Assembly (NCBI GenBank): GCA_016931535.1
Contig: JAFGEP010000114.1
Span: 90,412-154,411 of the forward strand
Source of the DNA: Bradymonadales bacterium
GTDB lineage: Bacteria; Myxococcota_A; Bradymonadia; JAFGEP01
Length of the DNA stretch: 64,000 nucleotides
Reading direction: 5' to 3'
Position numbers and translations under genes: made by a program. Below the pieces are notes generated by a model, which was given only the letters and a program-made list of their open reading frames with translations, was not told the DNA's origin and searched no databases. Shown here one piece after another: positions 1-7,183 of the stretch (position 1 is its first letter; each line of letters begins with the position of its first letter).

Positions 1-836
1 TGGTAGGAGAAGGGGACGGCGTTGGCGGGGGAGACGCCGCGGTCGATGGAGATGCGGTTGAAGTGGTCCTGGGCGGGGTTCTGGATGTCGGCCCGGTTGG
101 GTGGAGGGATGTTGTCGCCGCCGCTGCCGGCGACAAAGGGGTAGTTCTCGCAGGCCCGAGAGAGGTGGGAGTTGGATACGATCACCCACTCGATACCAGT
201 CTGCACCAGCACCGGGATGACATGCTCGGCGAAGGCCATCTCCGAGGGGAAAAACCCCCTGGACTGGTCCCCGGCTCCCCAGGCCTCGGGGTAGACCTGC
301 CGGTACAACATGAGCTCCATGCGGAGCACATCGGGGTGGATGAGCGGGATGAGGGCGTGGTGAAAGGAGAACTGGACGATGTCCAGGCGGGGGTGACCTG
401 AGCTGGTGGACCATCCCATCGCTTCGCGGAAGGGGTCGTCCCAGGAGGCGGAGTAGCCGAGCTGATTGACGGTGGCCAAAGAGGCGACGTTCTCGATGAG
501 ACCGCCCGAGTAGGAGACCTGGGCGCCCGCCTGGGCGAGCCCCAGCATGGCCTGAACCGCATCGCGAGGTCGCCACTGGTAGGCGGCCACCCGGTCGTCC
601 TTGCCGAAGATCTCGTCCAGGTCGTTTGCCGGATGGGTCGCCCCGGCTTGTTGGGCGAGGATGGAGTCCCAGGCGGTCTGGTAGCGCAGACCGCCGGCGT
701 TGGGAGCCGGCCAGTAGATGGGCTGCTCCAGGTGCCAAAGATAGGTCACGTGAACCGAGCTCCCTGCCAGGGCGTTGCCGGTGGGCAAGAGGAGCGCCAA
801 ACACAGGATCGGAAGAACGGTTTTCGCGCTTGACAT
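1..836 (-). CDS. Secreted GH57-like glycoside hydrolase, N-terminal part (3' end outside window)
   Basis: Reading the minus strand from the ATG at 836 gives an open frame that leaves the window at base 1. The first ~24 residues form a Sec signal peptide (hydrophobic ILCLALLLPTGNALA). The mature start contains VTYLWHLEQPIYWP, resembling the N-terminal substrate motif of family GH57 alpha-amylase-like hydrolases, and later FFPSEMAFAEHVIPVL, which matches the conserved GH57 segment near the catalytic domain. GGGAG lies five bases before the ATG, which supports this start. An export signal suggests it acts on polysaccharide in the periplasm or outside the cell. The catalytic Glu and Asp cannot be assigned because most of the protein is missing. 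The family call is inferred from motifs only. Confidence 0.72.
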   Translation of the reverse strand, partial: MSSAKTVLPILCLALLLPTGNALAGSSVHVTYLWHLEQPIYWPAPNAGGLRYQTAWDSILAQQAGATHPANDLDEIFGKDDRVAAYQWRPRDAVQAMLGLAQAGAQVSYSGGLIENVASLATVNQLGYSASWDDPFREAMGWSTSSGHPRLDIVQFSFHHALIPLIHPDVLRMELMLYRQVYPEAWGAGDQSRGFFPSEMAFAEHVIPVLVQTGIEWVIVSNSHLSRACENYPFVAGSGGDNIPPPNRADIQNPAQDHFNRISIDRGVSPANAVPFSY

Positions 837-1127
837 GGCGGCTCCCAAAAGGACCTCTCTGCAACAGGCCGAAAGCCGGCAAAAACCGCGGCACCCGGTC
901 TGTCAGAGGGATGCCATCTTACGCGAGGTGGGCACCGATTGGCAAAGCGGGCGGTGGGGGGTCGAACCCACACCGCCGGGGGGTCGATCCGATCGGGTTC
1001 CCTGTGGGAAAGCTGCCAGCATTGGGGAATAGAAGGCTCGACGGTTCGCCATTTCCGGGGGGCGAACGCGGGTGGCACGAACGTGCGCCCCACCGAATAC
1101 CGGGGGAAGGGTGAATTCTGGGGATAG
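837..1127. other. Gene-free spacer with a GC-rich hairpin
   Basis: About 330 bases separate the GH57 start from higB, and no convincing gene lies here: the short open frames lack Shine-Dalgarno sites and overlap on both strands. A strong imperfect hairpin occupies about 949-978, with arms GGCGGTGGG and CCCACACCGCC around a loop containing GGTCGAA. The loop superficially resembles a tRNA T-arm, but no matching acceptor, D or anticodon arms were found. Confidence 0.4.
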
Positions 1128-1162
1128 TAACGCTTGACGTTCATATCGCGGCGCGTTATTAT
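1128..1162 (+). promoter_or_regulatory. higBA promoter with flanking inverted repeat (candidate HigA operator)
   Basis: TTGACG (1134-1139) and TATTAT (1157-1162) are each one mismatch from the sigma-70 consensus and are separated by exactly 17 bases. TAGTAACGC (from 1125) and GCGTTATTA (1153-1161) form an inverted repeat with one mismatch that brackets the -35 box and overlaps the -10 box. That is where a HigA-type repressor would bind for autoregulation. The predicted transcription start, about seven bases after the -10, falls on or beside the GTG start of higB at 1169, so the mRNA may be leaderless. Operator function is inferred from position and symmetry. Confidence 0.65.
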
Positions 1163-1168
1163 TTCCTC

Positions 1169-1450
1169 GTGATCAGGAGCTTTGGCGACAAGGAGACCGA
1201 ACGCTTGTTTCTTCGCCTGGTATCGCGAAGACTGCCGCGGGATATCCAGCGTCCGGCGCTACGCAAGCTGCTGATACTGGATGCGATCGAGTCTTTGGAG
1301 GAGCTTCGCGTTCCCCCGGGGCAACGACTGGAAAAGCTGTCTGGTGACCGCAGTGGCCAGTACAGCATCCGGATCAACGACCAGTGGCGTATCTGCTTTC
1401 GCTGGCAGGACGGCAACGCTCTGGACGTGGAGATCGTGGACTACCACTAG
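1169..1450 (+). CDS. higB: HigB-family toxin (RelE/ParE superfamily mRNA interferase)
   Basis: This 93-residue protein has the length and layout of HigB toxins, which cleave mRNA at the ribosome. It begins MIRSFGDKETERLF, as HigB proteins do, and ends with the typical GQYSIRINDQWRICFRW...VEIVDYH strand region that carries the RelE-fold arginine and aromatic residues. The start is GTG; no upstream Shine-Dalgarno is visible, in keeping with the promoter position that predicts a leaderless message. The antitoxin gene follows ten bases after the stop. Toxin-first order is characteristic of higBA, unlike most toxin-antitoxin operons. Confidence 0.9.
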   Translation: MIRSFGDKETERLFLRLVSRRLPRDIQRPALRKLLILDAIESLEELRVPPGQRLEKLSGDRSGQYSIRINDQWRICFRWQDGNALDVEIVDYH

Positions 1451-1460
1451 GAGTGGCGAC

Positions 1461-1766
1461 GTGTCTGAAGAGAGGTTTGCACCCGTACACCCCGGCGAGA
1501 TTCTTCAGGAGGAGTTTCTTGTCCCGTTGGGCATCAGCCAGTACCGGCTGGCCAAGGACATTCACGTCCCGCCGCGGCGGATTAATGAGATCGTCCATGG
1601 CACACGAGCGATTTCGGCCGATACCGCCCTTCGGCTGGCGAGGTACTTCGGACTGACGGAACGGTTCTGGATGAACCTCCAGGCTCGATACGATCTGGAG
1701 GTTGCCAAGGACAAGCTGGGGGATCGTCTGGAATCAGAGGTCCAGCCTCGGCACGTGGGGGTGTAA
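1461..1766 (+). CDS. higA: HigA-family antitoxin (XRE helix-turn-helix)
   Basis: The 101-residue product matches HigA/VapI-type antitoxins: it opens with PVHPGEILQEEFL, then has an XRE helix-turn-helix (ISQYRLAKDIHVPPRRINEI) and the conserved segment AISADTALRLARYFGLTERF. It should neutralise HigB and repress the shared promoter. The GTG start at 1461 is preceded by AGGAG (1449-1453), which overlaps the higB stop, so the two genes are coupled. The frame stays open far upstream, but those residues lie antiparallel to and inside higB and do not resemble HigA. Confidence 0.9.
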   Translation: MSEERFAPVHPGEILQEEFLVPLGISQYRLAKDIHVPPRRINEIVHGTRAISADTALRLARYFGLTERFWMNLQARYDLEVAKDKLGDRLESEVQPRHVGV

Positions 1767-1898
1767 CCGCTCAACCCGATTGAGCTGAGCACACGTCACC
1801 AAGCCGGTGTTCATTCCATGAGGTAGACGCGGCAGGCCTTGCACAACCTGGTGGAGTCAAGCACACCCTCCAAAACGGCCTGGTTGGGGAGGGGTTCT

Positions 1899-3464
1899 CT
1901 ACCCCACCCGACCCAAGATGAGGGGCGCGTCCTGGTAGGAGCCGTTCTCCTCGATACGGTGGGTGTCGTGGTACCGTTGGGTGAAATGCTGGTCATCGGC
2001 GTCCGGGGGTAAAAACAGGTAGGCCAGCGTCTCTCCCCTCTCCACGGATTGCCCCAGCTGGGCCAGCTGGACGAAGCCCACCTGCGGGTTGAGGACGTCG
2101 TGGACGTCTCGACGGCCGGCGCCCAGGTCGATGCCGATCAACCCGATCTCGCGCGAATCGATGGCGGTGATCACTCCGGTGTTGCCGGCGGGGACCGGCA
2201 CCACCCGGACCTGGTCGAGCAAGGGGTAGGGGGCGCCTGTGTAGATGGTGATGCCCTGACGGTGATAGGTTTCGATCCGCTCGATGAAGGAGCGATCTCC
2301 TCCCTGTAGGGCCACCATCTGCTTGAATTGCTCCAGGGCTCGTCCGGAACGTAGGGTCTCTTCCAGACGGCGATAGGCTTCTTCCCGGGTCAGATCGGGA
2401 TCGTGCAGCAGGGCCATCTCGGTGCACAGCTCGAGGGTGACCTGGTTGAGGTCCTCAGGACCATGCCCCATCAAGGTGTAGACCGATTCGATCACCTCGA
2501 GGAGGTTCCCGATGGCCTGCCCCAGGGGCTGGTCCATGTTGGTCAACACGGCGGAAGCCTTGAACTTTCCGCGGCAGGCGGCCACGATCTGGCGGGCGAA
2601 GGTCAGCCCCTGTTCGATCTCCGGGAAGAAGGCGCCGGAGCCGATCTTGACGTCAAAGACGAAGCGGTTGCAGCCTTCGGCGAACTTCTTGCTCAGGATG
2701 GAGCTGATGATGAGCGCGAAGGTGGGCTTGTAGGGGTTGACGATGAGGCCGGTCACGTCGCGGATGGCGTAGATCCCCTTGTCCGCCACGGCCACGGTGG
2801 GAAGCTGGGCGAAGATGCAGGCGCCACAGCGGTCCACGACCCCCTTGATCTGCTGCTCGTCCAGCTCGGTGCGAAAACCGGGGATCGACTCCAGCTTGTC
2901 CAGGGTTCCTCCGGTGTGACCGAGCCCTCGGCCCGACATCATGGGGTTGGCGATCTCGGGGAAGGTGGTGACGATGAGCGGGGCCAAAATCAGGCTGACC
3001 TTGTCGCCCACGCCTCCGGTCGAGTGCTTGTCGACGTAGGATTTGCCGGGGGGAAACGCCAGCACCTTGCCGGAGTCGGTCATGGCCTCGGTGAGGTTGG
3101 CGGTCTCTTCGGCATCCATGCTGTTGACGAAGATGCCCGCCAGAAAGGCGGCCATGTGGTGGTTGGGGAAGTCGGGCGAGGTGCAGAAGGCATCGACGAT
3201 CTCGTAGATCTCATGTCTTCCGAGCTTGTGGCCGTCCCACTTGGACTTGATGATGCGGTAGTAGCGCTCCTGCTCGGGGCTCAGGTTTTCGAAGAAGGGG
3301 TAGCGTCTTCTCAACTGCTCGAACTCGCCGGGCGAGTTGATGTACAGGCAAGCGAGCAGGGCGTATTGCTGGATGGTCGAGAACGAATCGACCTGATCGA
3401 GCTCCTCGTGGGTGAGCGTTCCCCTGGCATAGGCGGCTTTTGTAATGATCTCGGCAGGATGCAT
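1899..3464 (-). CDS. deoA: Thymidine/pyrimidine-nucleoside phosphorylase with N-terminal extension
   Basis: This enzyme converts thymidine and phosphate to thymine and deoxyribose-1-phosphate in nucleoside salvage. The signature KSYVDKHSTGGVGDKVSL, the phosphate-binding region of the family, is intact, followed by MMSGRGLGHTGGTLDKLES and KIGSGAF. The start at 3464 has GAGGAGG just upstream. The product is about 521 residues, against roughly 440 for E. coli DeoA. The family N-terminus aligns near IKSKWDGHKLGRHEIYEIV, leaving about 70-80 extra residues at the front that are not part of the standard fold. It runs towards higA and shows no linked nucleoside genes. Confidence 0.9.
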   Translation of the reverse strand: MHPAEIITKAAYARGTLTHEELDQVDSFSTIQQYALLACLYINSPGEFEQLRRRYPFFENLSPEQERYYRIIKSKWDGHKLGRHEIYEIVDAFCTSPDFPNHHMAAFLAGIFVNSMDAEETANLTEAMTDSGKVLAFPPGKSYVDKHSTGGVGDKVSLILAPLIVTTFPEIANPMMSGRGLGHTGGTLDKLESIPGFRTELDEQQIKGVVDRCGACIFAQLPTVAVADKGIYAIRDVTGLIVNPYKPTFALIISSILSKKFAEGCNRFVFDVKIGSGAFFPEIEQGLTFARQIVAACRGKFKASAVLTNMDQPLGQAIGNLLEVIESVYTLMGHGPEDLNQVTLELCTEMALLHDPDLTREEAYRRLEETLRSGRALEQFKQMVALQGGDRSFIERIETYHRQGITIYTGAPYPLLDQVRVVPVPAGNTGVITAIDSREIGLIGIDLGAGRRDVHDVLNPQVGFVQLAQLGQSVERGETLAYLFLPPDADDQHFTQRYHDTHRIEENGSYQDAPLILGRVG

Positions 3465-3591
3465 GATCCTCCTCGGTGAAAAGTAGTTCGACCTGTCCCT
3501 CCCGCCGCTGGAGCACTCCCCGCTGCAGAAGGAACCCACATGTTACCCATTTGGCCGTGGAAGCCAAAAGAAACGACACGGGCCCGATCGG

Positions 3592-5007
3592 TCACTTCTT
3601 GAAGAGCTTGTCCAGGGCATCCAGGGCTTTCTTGCGGGAGCCGTCGCGGTGCTCCGCGCGGGGAGGGGCGGAGCGGAGGGAGAGGGAGATGCGTCCCCGA
3701 TCCCGGTCGATCTCGATCACCTTGGCGGTCACCCGCTGGCCCACGTGCACCGCGTCGGTCGGGCGAGCGACCCGGGTGTCGGCGAGCTGGGAGATGTGGA
3801 TGAGCGCCTCGGTGCCCACCCCGATGTTGACGAAGGCGCCGAAGGGGGCGATCTGGGTCACGGTGCCGCTCACCAGCATACCTGGGCGGAGATCCTCCCA
3901 GGCGTTCACCAGGGTGAGACCGGGGGCGGTTCGGGGCGCCTCTACCCGGTCGGGTCGTTGCTCAGCCTGCAGGAGCGCCAGGGACAAGACCAGCCGGGCA
4001 TACTCGGGGTCGAGGTTCTGCTGGTACTCGACCAGGCCGAGTGTGGTCGGATCGAGGCGTGACCAGGCGTTGCGGGGGTCCTGGGCCCGTTGGGCCAGGG
4101 CGATGGCCAGCCCCTCCAGCCGTGGACCGGGTAAGGCCCTGGACGCCTGGTGCAGCGCCACGTCCCGCACGAAGACGACCGCCAGGTTGCGAGGCCAGGT
4201 CAGGCTACCCAGCTCCCGATCCCCGGCCGCCAGCACCAGGGTGGAGACGGGATGTCGATCCAGCGCCGATCGGATCAGAGCCTCCGCTTCGCTTGCCGTT
4301 CCTTGCTTTCTCAAGACCACCCGACCGTCGGCCTCGACCCCCGCCAGGCTGACCTTGGAGCCAGACCGGGCGACGGCTACCAGCGGCTCCTTGCGTGGCG
4401 GGCTGGTCACCAGGTCGATCAGCACCTCGGCACCGGCCCAGGTCGCTTCCGAACGGGACTTGAGATGGAGGGTCCTGGCGATGCAGCGGGGAAGCAAGGG
4501 GAGCACCCGGGCTTGCGCCTCGAGCTCATCTGGCCAGCGGTACTCGAGGCGCAGCACGCCGTCCGCGCATCCCCGTTCCAGCGCAAGCCATCGATGGGCG
4601 GATATCTCGCCCAGAAACTCGACATGGTCGAGATGGGGGGCGTAGGCCACCAGACCGGGATGGTCCTTCCGGCTGGCACGGCCGCAGACGCTCCCCTTTT
4701 CCATCGCCTGGCGGACTGCGGCTTCCAGCTCCATGAGGTCAGGCTCAGCCGGATGCCGCTTGTCCCTCTCGGCCAACGCCTCGACGCAGGCAGGAAAGGT
4801 CGCCGTGCCGACCAGGTCAGGGGCAATGGCCTGAATGGCCCGCCAGTCCATCCAGCCGTCCACGATGGTCTGGAGCGTACCCGGTGGGATGTCTGGCAGA
4901 CGGGATTCCAATAGCGCCGAGCTCACCGCTTGGCCGTCGAGCCGCTGGAGGATGGCATCGGTCAGCGACGCGGTTCGTTTCAGATGTTGCACCAACGGGT
5001 GGGTCAT
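3592..5007 (-). CDS. Tex-like S1 RNA-binding protein, shortened
   Basis: The C-terminus (residues about 375-455) is a clear S1 domain: GMLVSGTVTQIAPFGAFVNI...LIHISQLAD...GQRVTAKVIEIDRDRGRISLSL. Just before it, QDPRNAWSRLDPTTLGLVEY resembles the Tex segment that follows the YqgF-like domain, and ARSGSKVSLAGVEADGRVVL resembles a degenerate YqgF/RNase H-fold strand set. Tex proteins are about 750-800 residues; this one is 471 and appears to lack the helix-hairpin-helix block between YqgF and S1. The start at 5007 is chosen because it lies 20 bases after the stop of the upstream radical-SAM gene, with GGAG upstream. A role in RNA binding is likely; the exact function is unknown. Confidence 0.7.
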   Translation of the reverse strand: MTHPLVQHLKRTASLTDAILQRLDGQAVSSALLESRLPDIPPGTLQTIVDGWMDWRAIQAIAPDLVGTATFPACVEALAERDKRHPAEPDLMELEAAVRQAMEKGSVCGRASRKDHPGLVAYAPHLDHVEFLGEISAHRWLALERGCADGVLRLEYRWPDELEAQARVLPLLPRCIARTLHLKSRSEATWAGAEVLIDLVTSPPRKEPLVAVARSGSKVSLAGVEADGRVVLRKQGTASEAEALIRSALDRHPVSTLVLAAGDRELGSLTWPRNLAVVFVRDVALHQASRALPGPRLEGLAIALAQRAQDPRNAWSRLDPTTLGLVEYQQNLDPEYARLVLSLALLQAEQRPDRVEAPRTAPGLTLVNAWEDLRPGMLVSGTVTQIAPFGAFVNIGVGTEALIHISQLADTRVARPTDAVHVGQRVTAKVIEIDRDRGRISLSLRSAPPRAEHRDGSRKKALDALDKLFKK

Positions 5008-5027
5008 CGCTGCTGTCTCCAGATCCG

Positions 5028-6056
5028 TCAGCCCCCTCTTCCGGCGGTGGCAAACAATCCATGCACCTGGCCGTTGCAGTGGGGGCAGCGATCTCCAACC
5101 AGCAGGTTCTCCATCGTCCAGAATCCGGAGCGTCGAACTACGGTCTTCTGGCAGGATGGGCACAAGGTATCGGTGTGGCCGTCATGGACATTGCCCGTGT
5201 AGACGTAGAGCAGCCCCTCCTCCCGGCCGATCTCGTAGGCGGTCTCCAGGGTGCTCGTGGGGGTCCTGGGCCGATCCAGCATCTTGTAGTCAGGATGAAA
5301 GGCGGAGATGTGCCAGGGCATCACCCGGTCCACCTCGGCGATGAAGCGGGCGATGGAGCGCAGCTCCTTCGGATCGTCGTTGATACCCGGGATGACCAGG
5401 GTGGTCACCTCTACCCAGACGCCTCTGGCCCGGTAGTCGCGGATGGTCTCCAGGACCGGTTCCAGGCGGGCCTTGCAAAGGGTCTTGTAGGTCTTCGGCT
5501 CGAACGACTTGAGATCGACGTTGGCCGCATCCAGGTAAGGGATGAGCAGATCACGCGCGTCGGCGCTGGTGAAGCCGTTGGTGACCCAGGTGTTCAAAAG
5601 CCCCGCGCTCTTGGCCAGCTTGGCCACATCCAGCGCCAGCTCGAAGAAGATGGTGGGCTCGGAGTAGGTCGCCGAGATGATCTCGCACCCCTGCTCTTTT
5701 GCGGCTGCGACCATCAGCTGGGGATCGACCGCTCGACCGCTGATCCGACCGTCTCTTTCCTTGGGTTCCTGGGAGAGTGAAGCGTTCTGGCAATGGAGAC
5801 AGTCGAGGTTACAGCCGGGAGTGGCGAAGGAGAAGGCCTGTGCGCCGGGCCGCACATGGTAGAGCGGTTTCTTCTCGATGGGGTCGACCGCCATGGAGGA
5901 GACCCGGTCGTAGGAGAGCGCAACCAGGACGCCCTCCTGGTTCTCGCGGACGCCGCAGATCCCTCTCTTGCCCGGGGCGATCAGGCAGTTGTGAGGGCAA
6001 AGCCTGCATAAAACCTTGTTTTCCCCTTTCTTGTCCCACAGCATGGCCTGGTGCAT
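5028..6056 (-). CDS. amrS: AmmeMemoRadiSam system radical SAM enzyme
   Basis: The radical-SAM cluster motif is CNLDCLHC, with cysteines at about 82, 86 and 89 (CX3CX2C), preceded by FSFATPG as in AmrS/PflA-like proteins. An N-terminal cysteine set (VLCRLCPHNCLI...GICGVR) and a C-terminal one (LCPSCQK...RCPHCNG) are also family features and may bind metal. The motifs EPTIFFE, VTNGF, NVDLKSF and WHISAFHPDYKM are typical. AmrS is normally linked to AmrA and a Memo protein; neither is seen here. AAAGGAG sits nine bases before the ATG at 6056. The Tex-like gene follows 20 bases downstream, so the two are probably co-transcribed. Confidence 0.9.
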   Translation of the reverse strand: MHQAMLWDKKGENKVLCRLCPHNCLIAPGKRGICGVRENQEGVLVALSYDRVSSMAVDPIEKKPLYHVRPGAQAFSFATPGCNLDCLHCQNASLSQEPKERDGRISGRAVDPQLMVAAAKEQGCEIISATYSEPTIFFELALDVAKLAKSAGLLNTWVTNGFTSADARDLLIPYLDAANVDLKSFEPKTYKTLCKARLEPVLETIRDYRARGVWVEVTTLVIPGINDDPKELRSIARFIAEVDRVMPWHISAFHPDYKMLDRPRTPTSTLETAYEIGREEGLLYVYTGNVHDGHTDTLCPSCQKTVVRRSGFWTMENLLVGDRCPHCNGQVHGLFATAGRGG

Positions 6057-6410
6057 CGAGTCGAACTCCTTTGGTCGATGGGGATGGCGATGGGCGTCAG
6101 TATAGCAGGAGAAGGAGATGGGGGGCAGCCAGAAGCGGTAGGCTGTACGCCGTGAAGCGGATAGGCGGTGCTTTCTCCCACTTTCGGCGCTGTTGAGGTG
6201 TCAGATCTGGCAATCCCCCGCTGTACGGGAGCCTGTGCTGAGAATGACCACCCAAGGTTTGTGTCTCCTGTCGCCCCTGCGGGACTTGCGGCTGCTGCCT
6301 GTTGCCGGCTGCCTGGTGCCTGCTGAGAGCCGCAGTGTGCTCCATCAGGCCGAGTTGTGATAGGGTAAGCCCGTACTGTTCTCCAACGGGGGGGCAGGGG
6401 AGCGCTGCGC
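6057..6410. other. Intergenic region with repeat fragment and hairpin
   Basis: This 354-base spacer lies between two divergently oriented genes. No gene was recognised. CTGTCGCCCCTGCGGGACTTG (from about 6269) closely matches a fragment of the 18.5 kb repeat island, so it is one member of a dispersed repeat. Downstream, TGCGGCT (6287-6293) and AGCCGCA (6328-6334) can pair around a stretch holding two copies of GCTGCCTG (6294-6301, 6308-6315). Promoters for both neighbours presumably lie here but none is convincing. Confidence 0.45.
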
Positions 6411-6977
6411 ATGAGGATTTCCATCCAGCGGAGCAGGGCGGTGTGGTATGCCGCCATCCTGACCACTTCTCTGCTAGCGGCCCGGATCCAGGCGCAGGCG
6501 GACGAAGAAGGGCAGCATTCGAGCAAGCAGGACCAGGATAGCGATGGCGACGGGCTGAGCGACAGCGAAGAGATCGAGGACTACCTGACCGACCCCTACG
6601 ATCGGGACACCGATGGCGACGGCCTGGAAGACGGCGAGGAGATCCACCTATACGGCACCGATCCGTTGCAGCAGGACACCGACGGGGATCACCTCACCGA
6701 CTGGGAGGAGGTGATCCAGCAGGGTACCGACCCCAACGAACCGGATACCGACGGGGGTACGGTGATGGATGGCATCGAGGTGGCCAACGGGACCGATCCG
6801 CTCGATCCGGAGGACGACATTCTTCGGCTGGAACGGTACCGGTTGACGGGGGGTGAGCTGGCAGGATGCTGCAGCCATTTCCAAGGCCCCCAAGGGTGGA
6901 GCGGTCTGGCGATCTGGCCATGGATCTTGGTTGTCCTCTGGTCTCGGGGTAAGAGAGGCGGAAGGCTCCTGCGTTGA
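6411..6977 (+). CDS. Exported thrombospondin type-3 (calcium-binding) repeat protein with C-terminal sorting tail
   Basis: The N-terminus is a signal peptide (AAILTTSLLAARIQAQA). Residues about 42-135 hold successive type-3 repeats such as DSDGDGLSDSEEI, DTDGDGLEDGEEI and DTDGDHLTDWEEV, each with regularly spaced Asp and Glu that bind calcium, separated by short GTDP segments. The C-terminus has GELAGCCSHF, then a hydrophobic stretch (LAIWPWILVVLW) and a basic end (RGKRGGRLLR). This cysteine-hydrophobic-basic plan resembles MYXO-CTERM tails, so the protein is probably a surface lipoprotein-like anchor. It may carry calcium-stabilised spacer repeats only, as no enzymatic domain is seen. Confidence 0.75.
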   Translation: MRISIQRSRAVWYAAILTTSLLAARIQAQADEEGQHSSKQDQDSDGDGLSDSEEIEDYLTDPYDRDTDGDGLEDGEEIHLYGTDPLQQDTDGDHLTDWEEVIQQGTDPNEPDTDGGTVMDGIEVANGTDPLDPEDDILRLERYRLTGGELAGCCSHFQGPQGWSGLAIWPWILVVLWSRGKRGGRLLR

Positions 6978-7183
6978 TTTCCTGCCGATGGTGAGGGGTG
7001 AACGCTCGGCTTTGGCGACGCAAACTGGTGATTCAACGCACGATGACAGCTTGAGCAGGGCGGAGAGCGACGGGCGGTCGAGGGGTTGAACGGCAAGTGG
7101 AACGGCGGGCGCACCAGGGGTACAGCGGTGGGGGCCGCGGACGGCAGGGATAACGGGAAGACTCGATCGGGGGAGTGGTGACT

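Noticed and set aside
949..978. tRNA T-arm-like sequence (GGTCGAACCC with stem)
   Set aside because: No cognate acceptor stem, D-arm or anticodon arm can be formed around it; it is better explained as a GC hairpin.
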